NCBI RefSeq assembly: GCF_003347015.1
Contig: NZ_PNFB01000015.1
Span: 32,129 to 96,128 of the forward strand
Source of the DNA: Brachybacterium sp. YJGR34
GTDB lineage: Bacteria; Actinomycetota; Actinomycetes; Actinomycetales; Dermabacteraceae
Direction of reading: 5' to 3'
DNA length: 64,000 bases
Shown: piece by piece, positions 35,449 through 44,834 of the stretch
How positions within the stretch are numbered: position 1 is the stretch's first letter
Layout: every line of letters begins with the position of its first letter
The notes under the pieces: model-generated
What the model saw: only the letters and a program-made list of their open reading frames with translations
The model's database searches: none
Told to the model about the DNA's origin: nothing
Program-made: the position numbers and the translations under genes

Positions 35449-37128
35449 ATGCCCGCCACGCCCTCCCCCGCCCCGGCGCGCCCCGCGAGCGCGCTGGACC
35501 GCCTGGCCGACGACTACGTCGATCGCAGCGCGCGCCTGGATCCCTTCCTCGCCACCGAGCTCGGCATCGCCGGGCACGACAGCGAGGTCACCGACTTCTC
35601 CCCGGACGCCGTCGCCGAGCGCACCGCGGCCGCCCGCACGCTCCTGGCGCGCGCCGCCGAGGTCCCGGACGAGGACGCGGTCGATGCCGTCACCCGGGCG
35701 GCGCTCACCGAGCGGCTGGGCCTGGAGATCGAGCGTGCCGAGCAGCGCCTGGACATCGCCCAGGTCAACAATCTCGCCTCCCCCCTGCAGTGCCGGGACG
35801 TGCTCGACCAGATGCCGACGGCGACCGCCGAGGACTGGCAGATCCTCGCCGAGCGCATGGCCGCCCTGCCGCGCTCGCTGTCCTCCTGGGCCGAGTCCCT
35901 GCGCGAGGCCGCCGACCACGGCGTGCTCTCCGCCCGGCGTCAGCTGCTGCTGGGCGCCGAGCAGGCACGGGGCTTCGCCGCCCCGGACGGCTTCTTCGCC
36001 ACCTTCGCCGCGCAGGCCGTCGGCGACGGGGCCGAGCGCGCCCGCGTCGTGGAGGCGGCGGGCACCGCCGCCCGCGGCTATCTCGACCTCGCCGAGCAGC
36101 TCGAGCAGCTCGCGCCGCGGGCGCCGGAGGCCGATGCCGTCGGCCGCGACGCCTACGCGCTCGCCTCCCCCGTCTTCCTGGGCACCGAGATCGATCTCGA
36201 GGAGACCTACGCCTGGGGCGTCGAGCGCCTGCGCGCGATCGTCGCCGAGCAGGAGGAGGTGGCGGGCCGGATCAACGCCGCCCATGGCACCGGAGGCGGA
36301 CGCTCGGTGGCCGCGGCGAAGCAGGCGCTGGACCGTGATCCGGCCCGGATCCTCCACGGCACCGACGCGCTGCGGGCCTGGATGCAGGACCTCAGCGACC
36401 GGGCGATCGAGGAGCTGGCCGGCACCCACTTCGACATCCCCGAGCCGTTGCGCCGCCTCGAGTGCCGGATCGCGCAGACCGGTTCCGGCGGCATCTACTA
36501 CACGGGCCCCAGCGAGGACCTCACCCGGCCCGGCCGCATGTGGTGGGACGTTCCCGCGGGGACCACCGAGTTCCGCACCTGGCTGGAGACCACGACCGTC
36601 TATCACGAGGGCGTTCCGGGCCACCACCTGCAGGTGGGCACGCAGACGATGCAGGGAGCGCAGCTGAACCGGTGGCGCGCGATGATGTGCTGGGTCTCCG
36701 GCCACGGCGAGGGCTGGGCCCTGTACGCCGAGCGGCTCATGGAGCAGCTGGGCCATCTCGACGACGACGGCGACCGGCTGGGCATGCTCGATGCGCAGCG
36801 CCTGCGCGCCGGCCGCGTGGTCCTGGACATCGGCCTGCACTGCTCCCTGCCGATGCCGGAGGGGCTCGCCGGCTCCGCGGGCGGGGCATGGACCTACTCG
36901 TCGGCCTGGGACTTCATGAGCGCCCACTGGGGCGTCACCGAGGCCGAGCAGCGCTTCGAGCTGCACCGCTACCTGGGCTGGCCCGGCCAGGCGCCGTCCT
37001 ACACCCACGGCCAGCGGGTCTGGGAGGACCTGCGCGCCGCCTCCTCCGAGCCTGCCCGTGACTTCCACCGCCGCGCCCTCGAGCTCGGCAGCCTGCCCCT
37101 GTCCGTCCTCCAGGAGGCCCTGCGATGA
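35449..37128 (+). CDS. DUF885 protein (putative metallopeptidase-like)
   Basis: A 559-residue protein. DUF885 members look like zinc-dependent carboxypeptidases: the motif VYHEGVPGHHLQVGTQ (around residue 384) carries His-Glu and a downstream His pair, and a further Glu lies in GHGEGWALYAERLM. Other conserved stretches are YYTGPSEDLTRPGRMWWDVP and YSSAWDFMSAHWGV. There is no signal peptide, so it is probably cytoplasmic. The substrate is unknown. It sits between accE and maf, with its stop overlapping the maf start by 4 nt. A -10 element 7 nt before the ATG suggests a leaderless transcript separate from accDE. Confidence 0.85.
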   Translation: MPATPSPAPARPASALDRLADDYVDRSARLDPFLATELGIAGHDSEVTDFSPDAVAERTAAARTLLARAAEVPDEDAVDAVTRAALTERLGLEIERAEQRLDIAQVNNLASPLQCRDVLDQMPTATAEDWQILAERMAALPRSLSSWAESLREAADHGVLSARRQLLLGAEQARGFAAPDGFFATFAAQAVGDGAERARVVEAAGTAARGYLDLAEQLEQLAPRAPEADAVGRDAYALASPVFLGTEIDLEETYAWGVERLRAIVAEQEEVAGRINAAHGTGGGRSVAAAKQALDRDPARILHGTDALRAWMQDLSDRAIEELAGTHFDIPEPLRRLECRIAQTGSGGIYYTGPSEDLTRPGRMWWDVPAGTTEFRTWLETTTVYHEGVPGHHLQVGTQTMQGAQLNRWRAMMCWVSGHGEGWALYAERLMEQLGHLDDDGDRLGMLDAQRLRAGRVVLDIGLHCSLPMPEGLAGSAGGAWTYSSAWDFMSAHWGVTEAEQRFELHRYLGWPGQAPSYTHGQRVWEDLRAASSEPARDFHRRALELGSLPLSVLQEALR

Positions 37129-37853
37129 CCACTCTCCCGACCGCTCCCCCGACCGCGCCGGAGCTCGACCACGAGCCGCTGCTGCTGCTCGCCTCGGCCT
37201 CGGCCGGACGCCGCGCCACCCTGCGCGCCGCCGGCATCGAGCACTCCACCCTCCCCGTCGACCTCGATGAGGACGGGATCCTCGCCGCCGCGCGCGAGCG
37301 CGCCGCCGCCGGGGCTCCCGAGGAGGTCCCGACCGCTGCCGAGGAGGTCCTGCTGCTCGCGCGGGAGAAGGCGCACGCGGCGACCTCCCGCAGCGAGGGC
37401 GGCTACGTGGTGCTGGGCTGCGATTCGATGCTCGAGCTGGACGGCGAGGTGATCGGCAAGCCGCACACCGCGGAGCGCGCCGCCGCCCGCTGGCGCGCGA
37501 TGCGGGGCCGCACCGGGGTGCTGCACTCCGGGCACTGGATCGTCGACGACCGCGATGCGGTCGACGGCGGCACCGGCGCGACCTTCGGCGCGACCGCGAG
37601 CTGCGAGATCACCTTCGCCGCGCTCGACGACGAGGAGATCGACGCCTACGTCGCCACCGGCGAGCCGCTGGGCGTGGCGGGCGGCTTCACGATCGACGGC
37701 ATGGCCGGACCCTTCATCGAACGGATCGAGGGCGATCCGCATGCGGTCGTGGGCCTGTCCCTGCCGCTGCTGCGCCGGATGCTCGCGGAGATCGGGATCG
37801 GCGTGCACGAGCTGTGGGACGAGGCGCGCACCGCTCCGCCCGCCGGCGGCTGA
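37125..37853 (+). CDS. maf: Maf-family nucleotide pyrophosphatase
   Basis: Maf proteins hydrolyse non-canonical nucleoside triphosphates such as dTTP/UTP analogues, giving a housecleaning role. The 242-residue protein has [18 protein letters not shown] at the N-terminus (the family S-x-S/x-R-x-x-L motif), [16 protein letters not shown] with its catalytic Asp, and [27 protein letters not shown] at the end. ATG at 37125 overlaps the DUF885 stop codon by 4 nt. A maf gene between accDE and accA is the mycobacterial arrangement as I remember it (Rv3282). The C-terminus ends in a short Pro/Ala-rich tail. Confidence 0.93.
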   Translation: MTTLPTAPPTAPELDHEPLLLLASASAGRRATLRAAGIEHSTLPVDLDEDGILAAARERAAAGAPEEVPTAAEEVLLLAREKAHAATSRSEGGYVVLGCDSMLELDGEVIGKPHTAERAAARWRAMRGRTGVLHSGHWIVDDRDAVDGGTGATFGATASCEITFAALDDEEIDAYVATGEPLGVAGGFTIDGMAGPFIERIEGDPHAVVGLSLPLLRRMLAEIGIGVHELWDEARTAPPAGG

Positions 37854-37971
37854 ACGGCATCTCCGCGCCGCCGACCCGTGGCACGTCCCTCACTCCGCCG
37901 CGCCTGGACCGCCGGGCCCGCGCGCAGTACTAGACTCGGCCCCTGCCGACTCCCGGAAGGAACTCCCGCCC

Positions 37972-39750
37972 ATGGCCTCTCGCCCCGTCAAGCCCCGCCC
38001 CCTGTCCACGGTGCTCATCGCCAACCGTGGGGAGATCGCGGTGCGGATCGCACGGGCCTGCCGGGACGCCGGACTCCGCTCCGTCGCCGTCTACGCGGAC
38101 CCGGATCGCGATGCGCTGCACACCCAGATCGCCGATGAGGCCTACGCCCTGGGCGGCACCACCGCCGCCGGCTCGTACCTGGTGGTCGACAAGATCCTGG
38201 ACATCGCGCACCGTTCGGGCGCCGACGCGATCCACCCCGGCTACGGCTTCCTCTCCGAGCGCGCGGACTTCGCCCAGGCCGTCATCGACGCGGGGCTGAC
38301 CTGGATCGGTCCCTCCCCCGAGGCGATCGAGAAGCTGGGCGACAAGGTCTCCGCCCGCCACATCGCGCAGAAGGCCGGCGCCCCGCTGGTGGCCGGCACC
38401 AAGGACCCGGTCAAGAACTCCGACGAGGTCGTGGACTTCGCGCGCGCGAACGGCCTGCCGATCGCGATCAAGGCCGCCTTCGGCGGCGGCGGCCGCGGCC
38501 TCAAGGTGGCCCGCGACGAGTCCGAGGTGCGGGAGCTGTTCGACTCCGCCGTGCGCGAGGCGACCGCCGCCTTCGGACGCGGCGAGTGCTTCGTGGAGCG
38601 CTACCTGGATTCGCCCCGCCACGTGGAGACCCAGTGCCTCGCGGACATGCACGGCAACGTCCAGGTGGTCTCGACCCGCGACTGCTCGCTGCAGCGTCGC
38701 CACCAGAAGCTCGTCGAGGAGGCGCCCGCGCCCTTCCTCAGCTCCCAGCAGCAGGCACAGCTGGTCTCCTCCTCGAAGGCGATCCTGCGCGAGGCCGGCT
38801 ACGTGGGCGCCGGCACCTGCGAGTTCCTCGTGGGAGCCGACGGCACCATCTCCTTCCTCGAGGTGAACACCCGCCTCCAGGTCGAGCACCCGGTCACCGA
38901 GGAGGTCGCCGGCGTGGACCTGGTCCGCGAGCAGCTGCGCATCGCGGCCGGCGAGAGGATCAGCAGCGAGGACCCGGTTGCGCGCGGCCATTCCTTCGAG
39001 TTCCGCATCAACGGCGAGGACCCGGGGCGTGGATTCATGCCCGCCCCCGGTCGCATCCAGCGCTACGAGGTGCCCTCGGGCCCCGGCGTCCGCATCGACT
39101 CCGGCGTCCGCGCCGGGGACGAGATCTCCGGGGCCTTCGACTCCATGCTCGCCAAGCTCGTGGTCACCGGCGCCACCCGCCAGGAGGCGCTCGAGCGCTC
39201 CCGCCGCGCGCTCGCGGAGTTCCGCGTCGAGGGCATCCCCACGGTGCTTCCCTTCCACGCCGCCGTCGTCGAGGACCCGGCCTTCGCGCCCGAGGATCCC
39301 GAGCAGCCCTTCACCGTCCACACCCGCTGGATCGAGACCGAGTTCGCGGGCGATCTGCCGGCCGCCCCGCTGCCGGCGCAGCCCGAGGAGCCCGAGGACC
39401 GCGAGGCCGTGGTGGTCGAGGTCGACGGCCGACGGGTCGAGATCTCCCTGCCTGCCTCGCTGCGCGCTCCGCAGGCCGCGGTCCGCCAGCGCCGCAAGCG
39501 CCAGCACCGCGGTGCCGGCGAGTCCGCTGCAGGCGACCATTCCGTGACCGCTCCCATGCAGGGCACCATCGTCAAGGTGGTCGCCGAGGAGGGGCAGACC
39601 GTCGCCGACGGCGACCTGCTGGTGGTGCTCGAGGCGATGAAGATGGAGCAGCCCATCACCGCCCACCGCTCCGGTGTGGTCTCCGGCCTGACCGCCGAGA
39701 TCGGCGCGACCGTCTCCGCCGGCGCCGTGCTCTGCTCGGTCGACGACTGA
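37972..39750 (+). CDS. accA: Acyl-CoA carboxylase alpha subunit (biotin carboxylase plus BCCP)
   Basis: A 592-residue protein that carboxylates its own biotin using ATP and bicarbonate. The biotin carboxylase domain (about 10-460) has [26 protein letters not shown], the ATP-grasp loop [13 protein letters not shown] and [17 protein letters not shown]. The BCCP domain (about 525-592) has EAMKMEQP with the biotinylated Lys557. Length matches AccA3-type subunits. ATG at 37972 has GGAAGGAA about 9 nt upstream. It pairs with accD/accE, and BirA at 32410 is the likely modifying enzyme. Its TGA is also the first three bases of a 55-bp tandem repeat. Confidence 0.95.
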   Translation: MASRPVKPRPLSTVLIANRGEIAVRIARACRDAGLRSVAVYADPDRDALHTQIADEAYALGGTTAAGSYLVVDKILDIAHRSGADAIHPGYGFLSERADFAQAVIDAGLTWIGPSPEAIEKLGDKVSARHIAQKAGAPLVAGTKDPVKNSDEVVDFARANGLPIAIKAAFGGGGRGLKVARDESEVRELFDSAVREATAAFGRGECFVERYLDSPRHVETQCLADMHGNVQVVSTRDCSLQRRHQKLVEEAPAPFLSSQQQAQLVSSSKAILREAGYVGAGTCEFLVGADGTISFLEVNTRLQVEHPVTEEVAGVDLVREQLRIAAGERISSEDPVARGHSFEFRINGEDPGRGFMPAPGRIQRYEVPSGPGVRIDSGVRAGDEISGAFDSMLAKLVVTGATRQEALERSRRALAEFRVEGIPTVLPFHAAVVEDPAFAPEDPEQPFTVHTRWIETEFAGDLPAAPLPAQPEEPEDREAVVVEVDGRRVEISLPASLRAPQAAVRQRRKRQHRGAGESAAGDHSVTAPMQGTIVKVVAEEGQTVADGDLLVVLEAMKMEQPITAHRSGVVSGLTAEIGATVSAGAVLCSVDD

Positions 39751-39927
39751 TCGACGTGCTGCGAGCTCGCGAGCGGTAGGAGATCAGGCAGTCTGCACAG
39801 CCTGATCGACGTGCTGCGAGCTCGCGAGCGGCAGGAGATCAGTCCAACGGCACAGCCTGATCGACGTGCTGCGAGCTCGCGAGCGGTAGGAGATCAGGCA
39901 GTCTGCACAGCCTGATCGACGTGCTGC
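39748..39927. repeat. 55-bp tandem repeat, three copies plus a partial fourth
   Basis: Units start at 39748, 39803, 39858 and 39913, exactly 55 bp apart. Units 1 and 3 are identical across 55 bp; unit 2 differs in a block of about 12 bases in its second half. The fourth copy is only the first 15 bp. Each unit contains the palindrome GCTCGCGAGC, and at the unit 1/2 junction GATCAGGC (39782-39789) and GCCTGATC (39800-39807) form a perfect 8-bp stem with a 10-nt loop. The array begins with the accA stop codon and ends 2 bp before the lpdA stop codon, so it fills the whole gap between the convergent genes. Terminator or REP-like roles are possible. Confidence 0.92.
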
Positions 39928-39928
39928 C

Positions 39929-41389
39929 TCAGCGCGAGGGATCGCCGTCCAGCTGCCGGGCCACCTCGGCCAGCGAGCCGCTCAGCGAGGGGTAGACCGT
40001 GGAGGTCCCCGCGACCTGCTCCGCGGTGAGCCGGTGGGCGAGCGCGAGCGTGTAGGGCAGGATCAGCTCGCTCGCGCGGGGCGCGACCACCACCGCCCCC
40101 AGGACCGTGTGCGAGCCGGGCCGGACGATGAGCTTCACGAAGCCCTCGGTGATCCCCTGCATCTTCGCCCGCGGGTTGGTGTCCAGCCCCAGCGTCAGCA
40201 CCTCGCCGGCCACCTCGCCGCTGCGCACGGTCTCCTCCCCCACACCCACCACGGCGATCTCGGGGCTGGTGAAGATCGCGGAGGAGACCTGCGAGATGAT
40301 CAGCGGCGAGACCGCGTCCCCGAGGGCGTGGTGCATCGCGGTCCGGCCCTGCATCGCGGCGACCGAGGCGAGCGGGAGCACGCCGGTGCAGTCCCCGGCC
40401 GCATAGATCCCCCGCACGGAGGTGCGGGAGACGCGGTCGGTCTCGAGGTGGCCGCTGTCCGTCACCCGCACGCCTGCCTCCTCGAGTCCCAGGTCGCCGG
40501 TGCGGGGGAGGCCGCCGATCGCCATCAGCACATGGCTCCCGGCCAGCTCCTCCCCGGAGGTCAGGGTGACGACCACCCCGTCGGCGGTGCGTCGCGCGGA
40601 GGCGGCGCGGGAGCGGGAGCGCACGGTGACGCCGCGGCGGGCGAAGGCGTCCTCGAGCACGTCGGCGGCGTCGGCGTCGGTGCCCGGCAGCACCTTCTCG
40701 CGGGAGGAGACCAGGGTGACCTCGCTGCCCAGGGCGCGATAGGCGCTCGCGAACTCGGCGCCGGTCACCCCGGAGCCGACCACGACGAGGTGCTCGGGCA
40801 GCTCCTCGAGCGCGTACAGCTGGGTCCAGTTCAGGATCCGCTCCCCGTCGCAGGGCGCGGTGTCCAGCTCGCGGGGACGGGCGCCGACGGCGAGCAGGAT
40901 CACCTCGGCCTCGAGGACCTCGAGCACGGCGCCGTGGGCGTCGCGGACCTCCACCCGGTCCTGGCCCACGAGGCGCCCGCGGCCGTCGAGGACGCGCACC
41001 CCCATCGCGATCAGGCGGTGGCGGATGTCCTCGGACTGGGCGGTGGCCAGCTCCCGGACGCGGTGGTTGACGGCGGCGAGGTCGACGTCGAGGGTCTCCG
41101 CCGTCGGTGCCGCGCCGGTGTCCGCATCGCGCAGGCCCAGACGTTGGGAGCCGGCCACCAAGTCGAGCACCTCGGCGGTGGCGATGAGGGTCTTGGAGGG
41201 CACCACGTCGGTGAGCACGGCGGCGCCGCCGATCCCCCGTTCCTCGATGAGCACGGTCTCCACGCCGTGGCGGGCGGCGGTGAGCGCGGCCTCGTAGCCG
41301 CCCGGCCCGCCGCCGAGGATCACCACCCGTGCGCTCGCGCTCGGGAGCCGGTACGGATCCGGGGGCAGGGCGGTGGTGGGATCGCTCAC
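39929..41389 (-). CDS. lpdA: LpdA-type flavoprotein disulfide reductase homologue lacking redox cysteines
   Basis: A 486-residue FAD/NAD(P)H protein of the pyridine nucleotide disulfide oxidoreductase fold. FAD motif: VVILGGGPGGYEAALTA; NAD(P) motif: VVVGSGVTGAEFASAY; second FAD motif: GIYAAGDCTGVLPL. In true lipoamide dehydrogenases a CxxxxC pair lies after the first helix; here the stretch is GIGGAAVLTDVVPSK, with no cysteine, and the C-terminal His-Glu dyad is absent. It should not reduce disulfides. M. tuberculosis LpdA (Rv3303c), described as a quinone reductase, is similar but I recall it keeps one Cys. GTG at 41389 is the start; the frame runs open beyond it over the divergent PNP gene. 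Confidence 0.9.
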   Translation of the reverse strand: MSDPTTALPPDPYRLPSASARVVILGGGPGGYEAALTAARHGVETVLIEERGIGGAAVLTDVVPSKTLIATAEVLDLVAGSQRLGLRDADTGAAPTAETLDVDLAAVNHRVRELATAQSEDIRHRLIAMGVRVLDGRGRLVGQDRVEVRDAHGAVLEVLEAEVILLAVGARPRELDTAPCDGERILNWTQLYALEELPEHLVVVGSGVTGAEFASAYRALGSEVTLVSSREKVLPGTDADAADVLEDAFARRGVTVRSRSRAASARRTADGVVVTLTSGEELAGSHVLMAIGGLPRTGDLGLEEAGVRVTDSGHLETDRVSRTSVRGIYAAGDCTGVLPLASVAAMQGRTAMHHALGDAVSPLIISQVSSAIFTSPEIAVVGVGEETVRSGEVAGEVLTLGLDTNPRAKMQGITEGFVKLIVRPGSHTVLGAVVVAPRASELILPYTLALAHRLTAEQVAGTSTVYPSLSGSLAEVARQLDGDPSR

Positions 41390-41458
41390 CCCCTCATTGT
41401 GGCGCACACGTCCGGGATCGGGGGTCCGCTCGGCTCCCGGAGGGACAGGTGCCTGCGC

Positions 41459-41464
41459 TACCTT
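41459..41464 (+). promoter_or_regulatory. -10 element for a probably leaderless transcript (PNP gene)
   Basis: TACCTT ends 6 nt before the ATG at 41471. There is no Shine-Dalgarno in between, so the mRNA probably begins at the start codon. No clear -35. Confidence 0.45.
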
Positions 41465-41470
41465 GCCCTC

Positions 41471-42307
41471 ATGACCTCCTCCACTGCAGTGCCCGCCGAT
41501 CCGTACCAGCTCGCCCGCGACGCCGCCGCCGCGATCGCCGAGGCCAGCGGCATCCCCTCCCATGACCTGGCCCTCGTGCTCGGGTCGGGGTGGTCCGGCG
41601 CCGCCGATCTGCTCGGCGAGACCGTCTGGCAGGCCGATGCCACCACCGTCCCCGGCTTCCGGCCGCCGGCCGTGGCCGGCCACGTGGGCACCCTGCGCTC
41701 GGTCCGCGTCGCAGGCAGCGGCGCCCATGCGCTCGTGCTCGGCGCCCGCACCCACTTCTACGAGGGCGCGGGCGTGGACGCCGTCGTCCACGGCGTCCGC
41801 ACCGCGGCCGCGACCGGGGCCCGCACGATGGTGCTCACCAACGGCTGCGGCGGCATCGATCCCTCGTGGTCCCCCGGCACCCCGATCCTGATCTCGGACC
41901 AGATCAACCACACCGGTGCCACCCCTCTGACCGGCGCGAACTTCGTGGACATGACCGATCTGTACACCCCCGCGCTGCGCCAGATCGCCCGCGAGATCGA
42001 TCCGGGCCTGGACGAGGGGGTCTACATGCAGTTCGCGGGCCCCTCCTACGAGACCCCGGCCGAGGTGCAGATGGCGCGGATCCTGGGTGCGCACCTGGTG
42101 GGGATGTCCACGGCGCTGGAGGCGATCGCCGCGCGCGAGGCGGGGATGGACCTGCTGGGCATCTCCCTGGTCACCAACCTCGCCGCCGGGATCAGCGGCG
42201 AGGCCCTGAGCCACGAGGAGGTGCTGGCGGCGGGCCGCGAGGCCGGCCCGCGGATCTCCCGGCTGCTCGCCCAGACCGTCCGCCGCATCACCGAGGAGCC
42301 GGCATGA
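41471..42307 (+). CDS. Purine-nucleoside phosphorylase (trimeric class)
   Basis: The enzyme splits purine nucleosides with phosphate to a base and ribose-1-phosphate in salvage. The 278-residue length and motifs LALVLGSGWSG, VVHGVRTAAATG, LTNGCGGIDPSWSPG, YMQFAGPSYETPAEVQMA, GMSTALEAIAARE and LGISLVTNLAAGIS are those of class II trimeric PNP. ATG at 41471; its stop codon overlaps the start of the mutase gene by 4 nt. Gene order PNP-mutase is the same as in mycobacteria (deoD-pmmB from memory). The ribose-1-phosphate made may be converted by the mutase next door. Confidence 0.93.
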   Translation: MTSSTAVPADPYQLARDAAAAIAEASGIPSHDLALVLGSGWSGAADLLGETVWQADATTVPGFRPPAVAGHVGTLRSVRVAGSGAHALVLGARTHFYEGAGVDAVVHGVRTAAATGARTMVLTNGCGGIDPSWSPGTPILISDQINHTGATPLTGANFVDMTDLYTPALRQIAREIDPGLDEGVYMQFAGPSYETPAEVQMARILGAHLVGMSTALEAIAAREAGMDLLGISLVTNLAAGISGEALSHEEVLAAGREAGPRISRLLAQTVRRITEEPA

Positions 42308-44028
42308 CCCTGACGGAGGCGCTGCGCGGACGGGCCCGGGACTGGATCGCCGACGATCCGGACCCCGGCACCCGCGCCGCCCTGGAGCAGCTGCTGGAGC
42401 ACGCCGAGGCGGGCGAGGAGGAGGCCGCGGCGGAGATCGCCGACGCCTTCAGCGCGGACCTCGAGTTCGGCACCGCCGGTCTGCGCGGACGCATGGGGCC
42501 CGGCCCGCACCGGATGAACCTCGCCGTGGTCTCGCGGGCGGCGCGGGGCCTGGCCGATCACCTCCGCCACGACCTCGACCTCGCGGAGCCGCTGGTGGTC
42601 ATCGGGTACGACGCCCGCCATCGCTCCGAGGACTTCGCCCGGCGCTCGGCGGGGATCCTCGCCGCGGCGGGCTGCCGGGTGCGTCTGCTGGAGCGCAGCG
42701 GACCCACCCCGCTGATCGCCTTCGCCGTGCGGCACCTGGAGGCCGACGCCGGCATCGTCGTCACCGCCTCCCACAATCCGCCGGCCGACAACGGGTACAA
42801 GGTCTACCTCGGGGGCCGGGCCGTCCCGGCGGACGGCCGGGGCGTGCAGATCGTGCCGCCCTCGGACGCGCAGATCGCCGCCCGCATCGCCGCCGTCGGC
42901 CCCGTGGCCGGCATCCCCGTCGCCGCGCCGTCGACGGACCGGATCGGGACGCTGGGCGAGGAGCTGCGCGAGGAGTACCTCGCGGCGATCTGCGCCCTGC
43001 CGGATCCCGACGGGCCGCGGGAGGTGCGGATCGTGCACACCGCGCTGCACGGCGTGGGCACCGAGCCGGCGCTCGCCGCCCTGCACCGCAGCGGCTTCGT
43101 CGACGTCCATCCGGTCGCCAAGCAGGCCGATCCCGATCCCGACTTCCCCACCGTCGCCTTCCCGAACCCGGAGGAGCCCGGCGCGATCGACCTCGCCCTC
43201 GAGCTGGCCCGCTCCGTCGAGGCCGATGTGGTGATCGCCAACGATCCCGATGCCGACCGCTGCGCCGCGGCGGTGGTCGACCCCCACCTCGGCGCTTGGA
43301 GGATGCTCACCGGCGACGAGCTGGGTGTGCTGCTGGGCGACCACCTGCTGCGCCGGCACGACCGCCGGGGCACGATGGCGCGCTCGATCGTCTCCAGCCG
43401 CTGGCTGGACCGGATCGCCCGCGCGGCCGGGGCGGAGGCGGCCGCGACCCTGACCGGCTTCAAGTGGATCGCCCGCGCCCCGGGCCTCGGCTTCGGCTAC
43501 GAGGAGGCCATCGGCTACTGCGTGCTGCCGGAGGTGGTGCGGGACAAGGACGGGCTCTCCGCGGCGCTCATGGTCGCGGAGATGGCGGCACGCGCCCGGG
43601 CCGCCGGCACCACGCTGGTGGACCGCCTGGACGAGCTCGCACGCGCCCACGGGCTGTTCTCCACCGCGCAGCTCTCCCTGCGGGTCGAGGACCTCTCCCG
43701 CCTCCCGGCGATGATGGAGCGGCTGCGCACCGCCCCGCCGGCGGAGCTGGTGGGCTCGGAGATCCTCGCGGTCCAGGACCTCGCCCAGGGCTCCGTGGGG
43801 ACGACGGGCCTGCCGCCGACGGACGGCCTGCTGCTGCGCAGCGCGGACGACACCCGCGTGGTGGTGCGCCCCTCGGGCACCGAGCCCAAGCTCAAGTGCT
43901 ACCTCGAGGTCGTCTCCCCCGTGCCCGAGCGGGCCGGCGCGGAGGAGATCGGGGCGATGCGCCGCCGCGCCGCGGCGCGTCTGGAGGCGCTGCAGGACGA
44001 GCTCCGGGCGCTGCTGCTGCCTGCCTGA
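42304..44028 (+). CDS. Phosphohexomutase/phosphopentomutase-like enzyme (PGM2/PmmB type)
   Basis: A 574-residue alpha-D-phosphohexomutase. The active-site phosphoserine loop is VVTASHNPPADNGYKVY, the metal loop is NDPDADRC, the sugar-binding loop is GFGYEEAIGYCV, and the phosphate-binding loop is RPSGTEPKLKCYLE. The size and GTAGLRGRMGPG near the N-terminus put it in the PGM2/PgcA branch, whose members act on glucose-1-phosphate, mannose-1-phosphate or (deoxy)ribose-1-phosphate. Coupling with PNP (ATGA overlap) and nearby deoC favours phosphopentomutase activity; the mycobacterial homologue is named pmmB. Substrate is therefore unresolved. ATG at 42304 was chosen because of this overlap. Confidence 0.9.
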   Translation: MTLTEALRGRARDWIADDPDPGTRAALEQLLEHAEAGEEEAAAEIADAFSADLEFGTAGLRGRMGPGPHRMNLAVVSRAARGLADHLRHDLDLAEPLVVIGYDARHRSEDFARRSAGILAAAGCRVRLLERSGPTPLIAFAVRHLEADAGIVVTASHNPPADNGYKVYLGGRAVPADGRGVQIVPPSDAQIAARIAAVGPVAGIPVAAPSTDRIGTLGEELREEYLAAICALPDPDGPREVRIVHTALHGVGTEPALAALHRSGFVDVHPVAKQADPDPDFPTVAFPNPEEPGAIDLALELARSVEADVVIANDPDADRCAAAVVDPHLGAWRMLTGDELGVLLGDHLLRRHDRRGTMARSIVSSRWLDRIARAAGAEAAATLTGFKWIARAPGLGFGYEEAIGYCVLPEVVRDKDGLSAALMVAEMAARARAAGTTLVDRLDELARAHGLFSTAQLSLRVEDLSRLPAMMERLRTAPPAELVGSEILAVQDLAQGSVGTTGLPPTDGLLLRSADDTRVVVRPSGTEPKLKCYLEVVSPVPERAGAEEIGAMRRRAAARLEALQDELRALLLPA

Positions 44029-44041
44029 GAACGGCCTCCGC

Positions 44042-44067
44042 CGCCCGCGCCGGTGGTCCGGCGGGCG
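44042..44067. terminator. Hairpin between convergent mutase and deoC genes
   Basis: GCCCGCGCCGG, TGGT and CCGGCGGGC form a GC-rich stem with a 2-nt bulge in the 49-bp gap between the two stop codons. No T-tract follows, so termination is likely but not certain. Confidence 0.45.
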
Positions 44068-44077
44068 CCGTGCCGGG

Positions 44078-44743
44078 TCAGTACCCCGAGCCCGTGCCGC
44101 CCTCGAGGATCGCGCGGGAGGAGGAGACCCCCAGGCGGTCGGCGCCCGCGGCGACCATGGCCTCGGCCGCCTCCCGGGTGCGGATCCCGCCGGAGGCCTT
44201 GACCCCCAGCCGGTCGCCGACCGTCCGGCGCATGAGGCGCACGGCGTGCTCGCTCGCACCGCCCGCCGGATGGAAGCCGGTGGAGGTCTTCACGAAGTCG
44301 GCGCCCGCGCGCTCGGCCGCCCCGCAGGCCGCGACGATCTGCTCGTCGGTCAGCGCGGCGGACTCGATGATCACCTTGAGCAGCACCGGAGCCGGCGCCG
44401 CCGTGCGCACCGCCCGGATCTCCTCCTCCACCGCGGCGTGGTCCCCGGCGCGCAGCAGACCGACGTTCAGGACCATGTCGATCTCGTCGGCGCCCTTGGC
44501 CGCGGAGTCGGCGGCCTCGGCGGCCTTGACCGCGGGGGCGTGCTGTCCCGAGGGGAAGCCGCACACCGTCGCGACCTTCACGGTGGTCGTCACGGGGAGC
44601 ATCGAGGGAGAGACGCAGACGGAGTAGGTGCCCAGCGCCTCCGCCTCGCGCAGGAGGGCGGTGACGTCGGCCGCGGTGGCCTCGGGCTTGAGCAGGGTGT
44701 GGTCGATGAGGCCGGCGAGCGCGGCGTTGTCCAGGCGGGTCAT
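44078..44743 (-). CDS. deoC: Deoxyribose-phosphate aldolase
   Basis: DeoC cleaves 2-deoxyribose-5-phosphate to glyceraldehyde-3-phosphate and acetaldehyde, the last step of deoxynucleoside catabolism. The 221-residue protein has [11 protein letters not shown] at the N-terminus, the Schiff-base Lys152 in [10 protein letters not shown] and the second active-site Lys182 in [10 protein letters not shown]. It also has [10 protein letters not shown] near residue 61. ATG at 44743. It is convergent with the mutase gene and divergent from the uridine kinase-Nudix gene, and belongs with PNP, thymidine phosphorylase and cytidine deaminase in this salvage region. Confidence 0.95.
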   Translation of the reverse strand: MTRLDNAALAGLIDHTLLKPEATAADVTALLREAEALGTYSVCVSPSMLPVTTTVKVATVCGFPSGQHAPAVKAAEAADSAAKGADEIDMVLNVGLLRAGDHAAVEEEIRAVRTAAPAPVLLKVIIESAALTDEQIVAACGAAERAGADFVKTSTGFHPAGGASEHAVRLMRRTVGDRLGVKASGGIRTREAAEAMVAAGADRLGVSSSRAILEGGTGSGY

Positions 44744-44820
44744 GCACCGATCCTGGCAGACTCCGCGGCGCCTCGCATCACCTCACCACGCCCTCGCCGC
44801 CGACGGACCGCCCCGGGGCT

Positions 44821-44826
44821 TAGACT
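44821..44826 (+). promoter_or_regulatory. -10 element for a probably leaderless transcript (kinase-Nudix gene)
   Basis: TAGACT ends 8 nt before the GTG at 44835, the same hexamer and spacing pattern as before the DUF885 gene. There is no Shine-Dalgarno between. Confidence 0.45.
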
Positions 44827-44834
44827 TCTCGCTC

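Noticed and set aside
39748..39927. Repeats resembling a CRISPR array
   Set aside because: The 55-bp units are directly adjacent with no spacers, and no cas genes are present.
39929..41389. Dihydrolipoamide dehydrogenase (E3)
   Set aside because: The CxxxxC pair and the His-Glu dyad needed for that reaction are missing.
41390..42214. Upstream extension of the lpdA frame over the PNP gene
   Set aside because: The sequence is antisense to PNP with no domain; the FAD motif begins shortly after the GTG at 41389.
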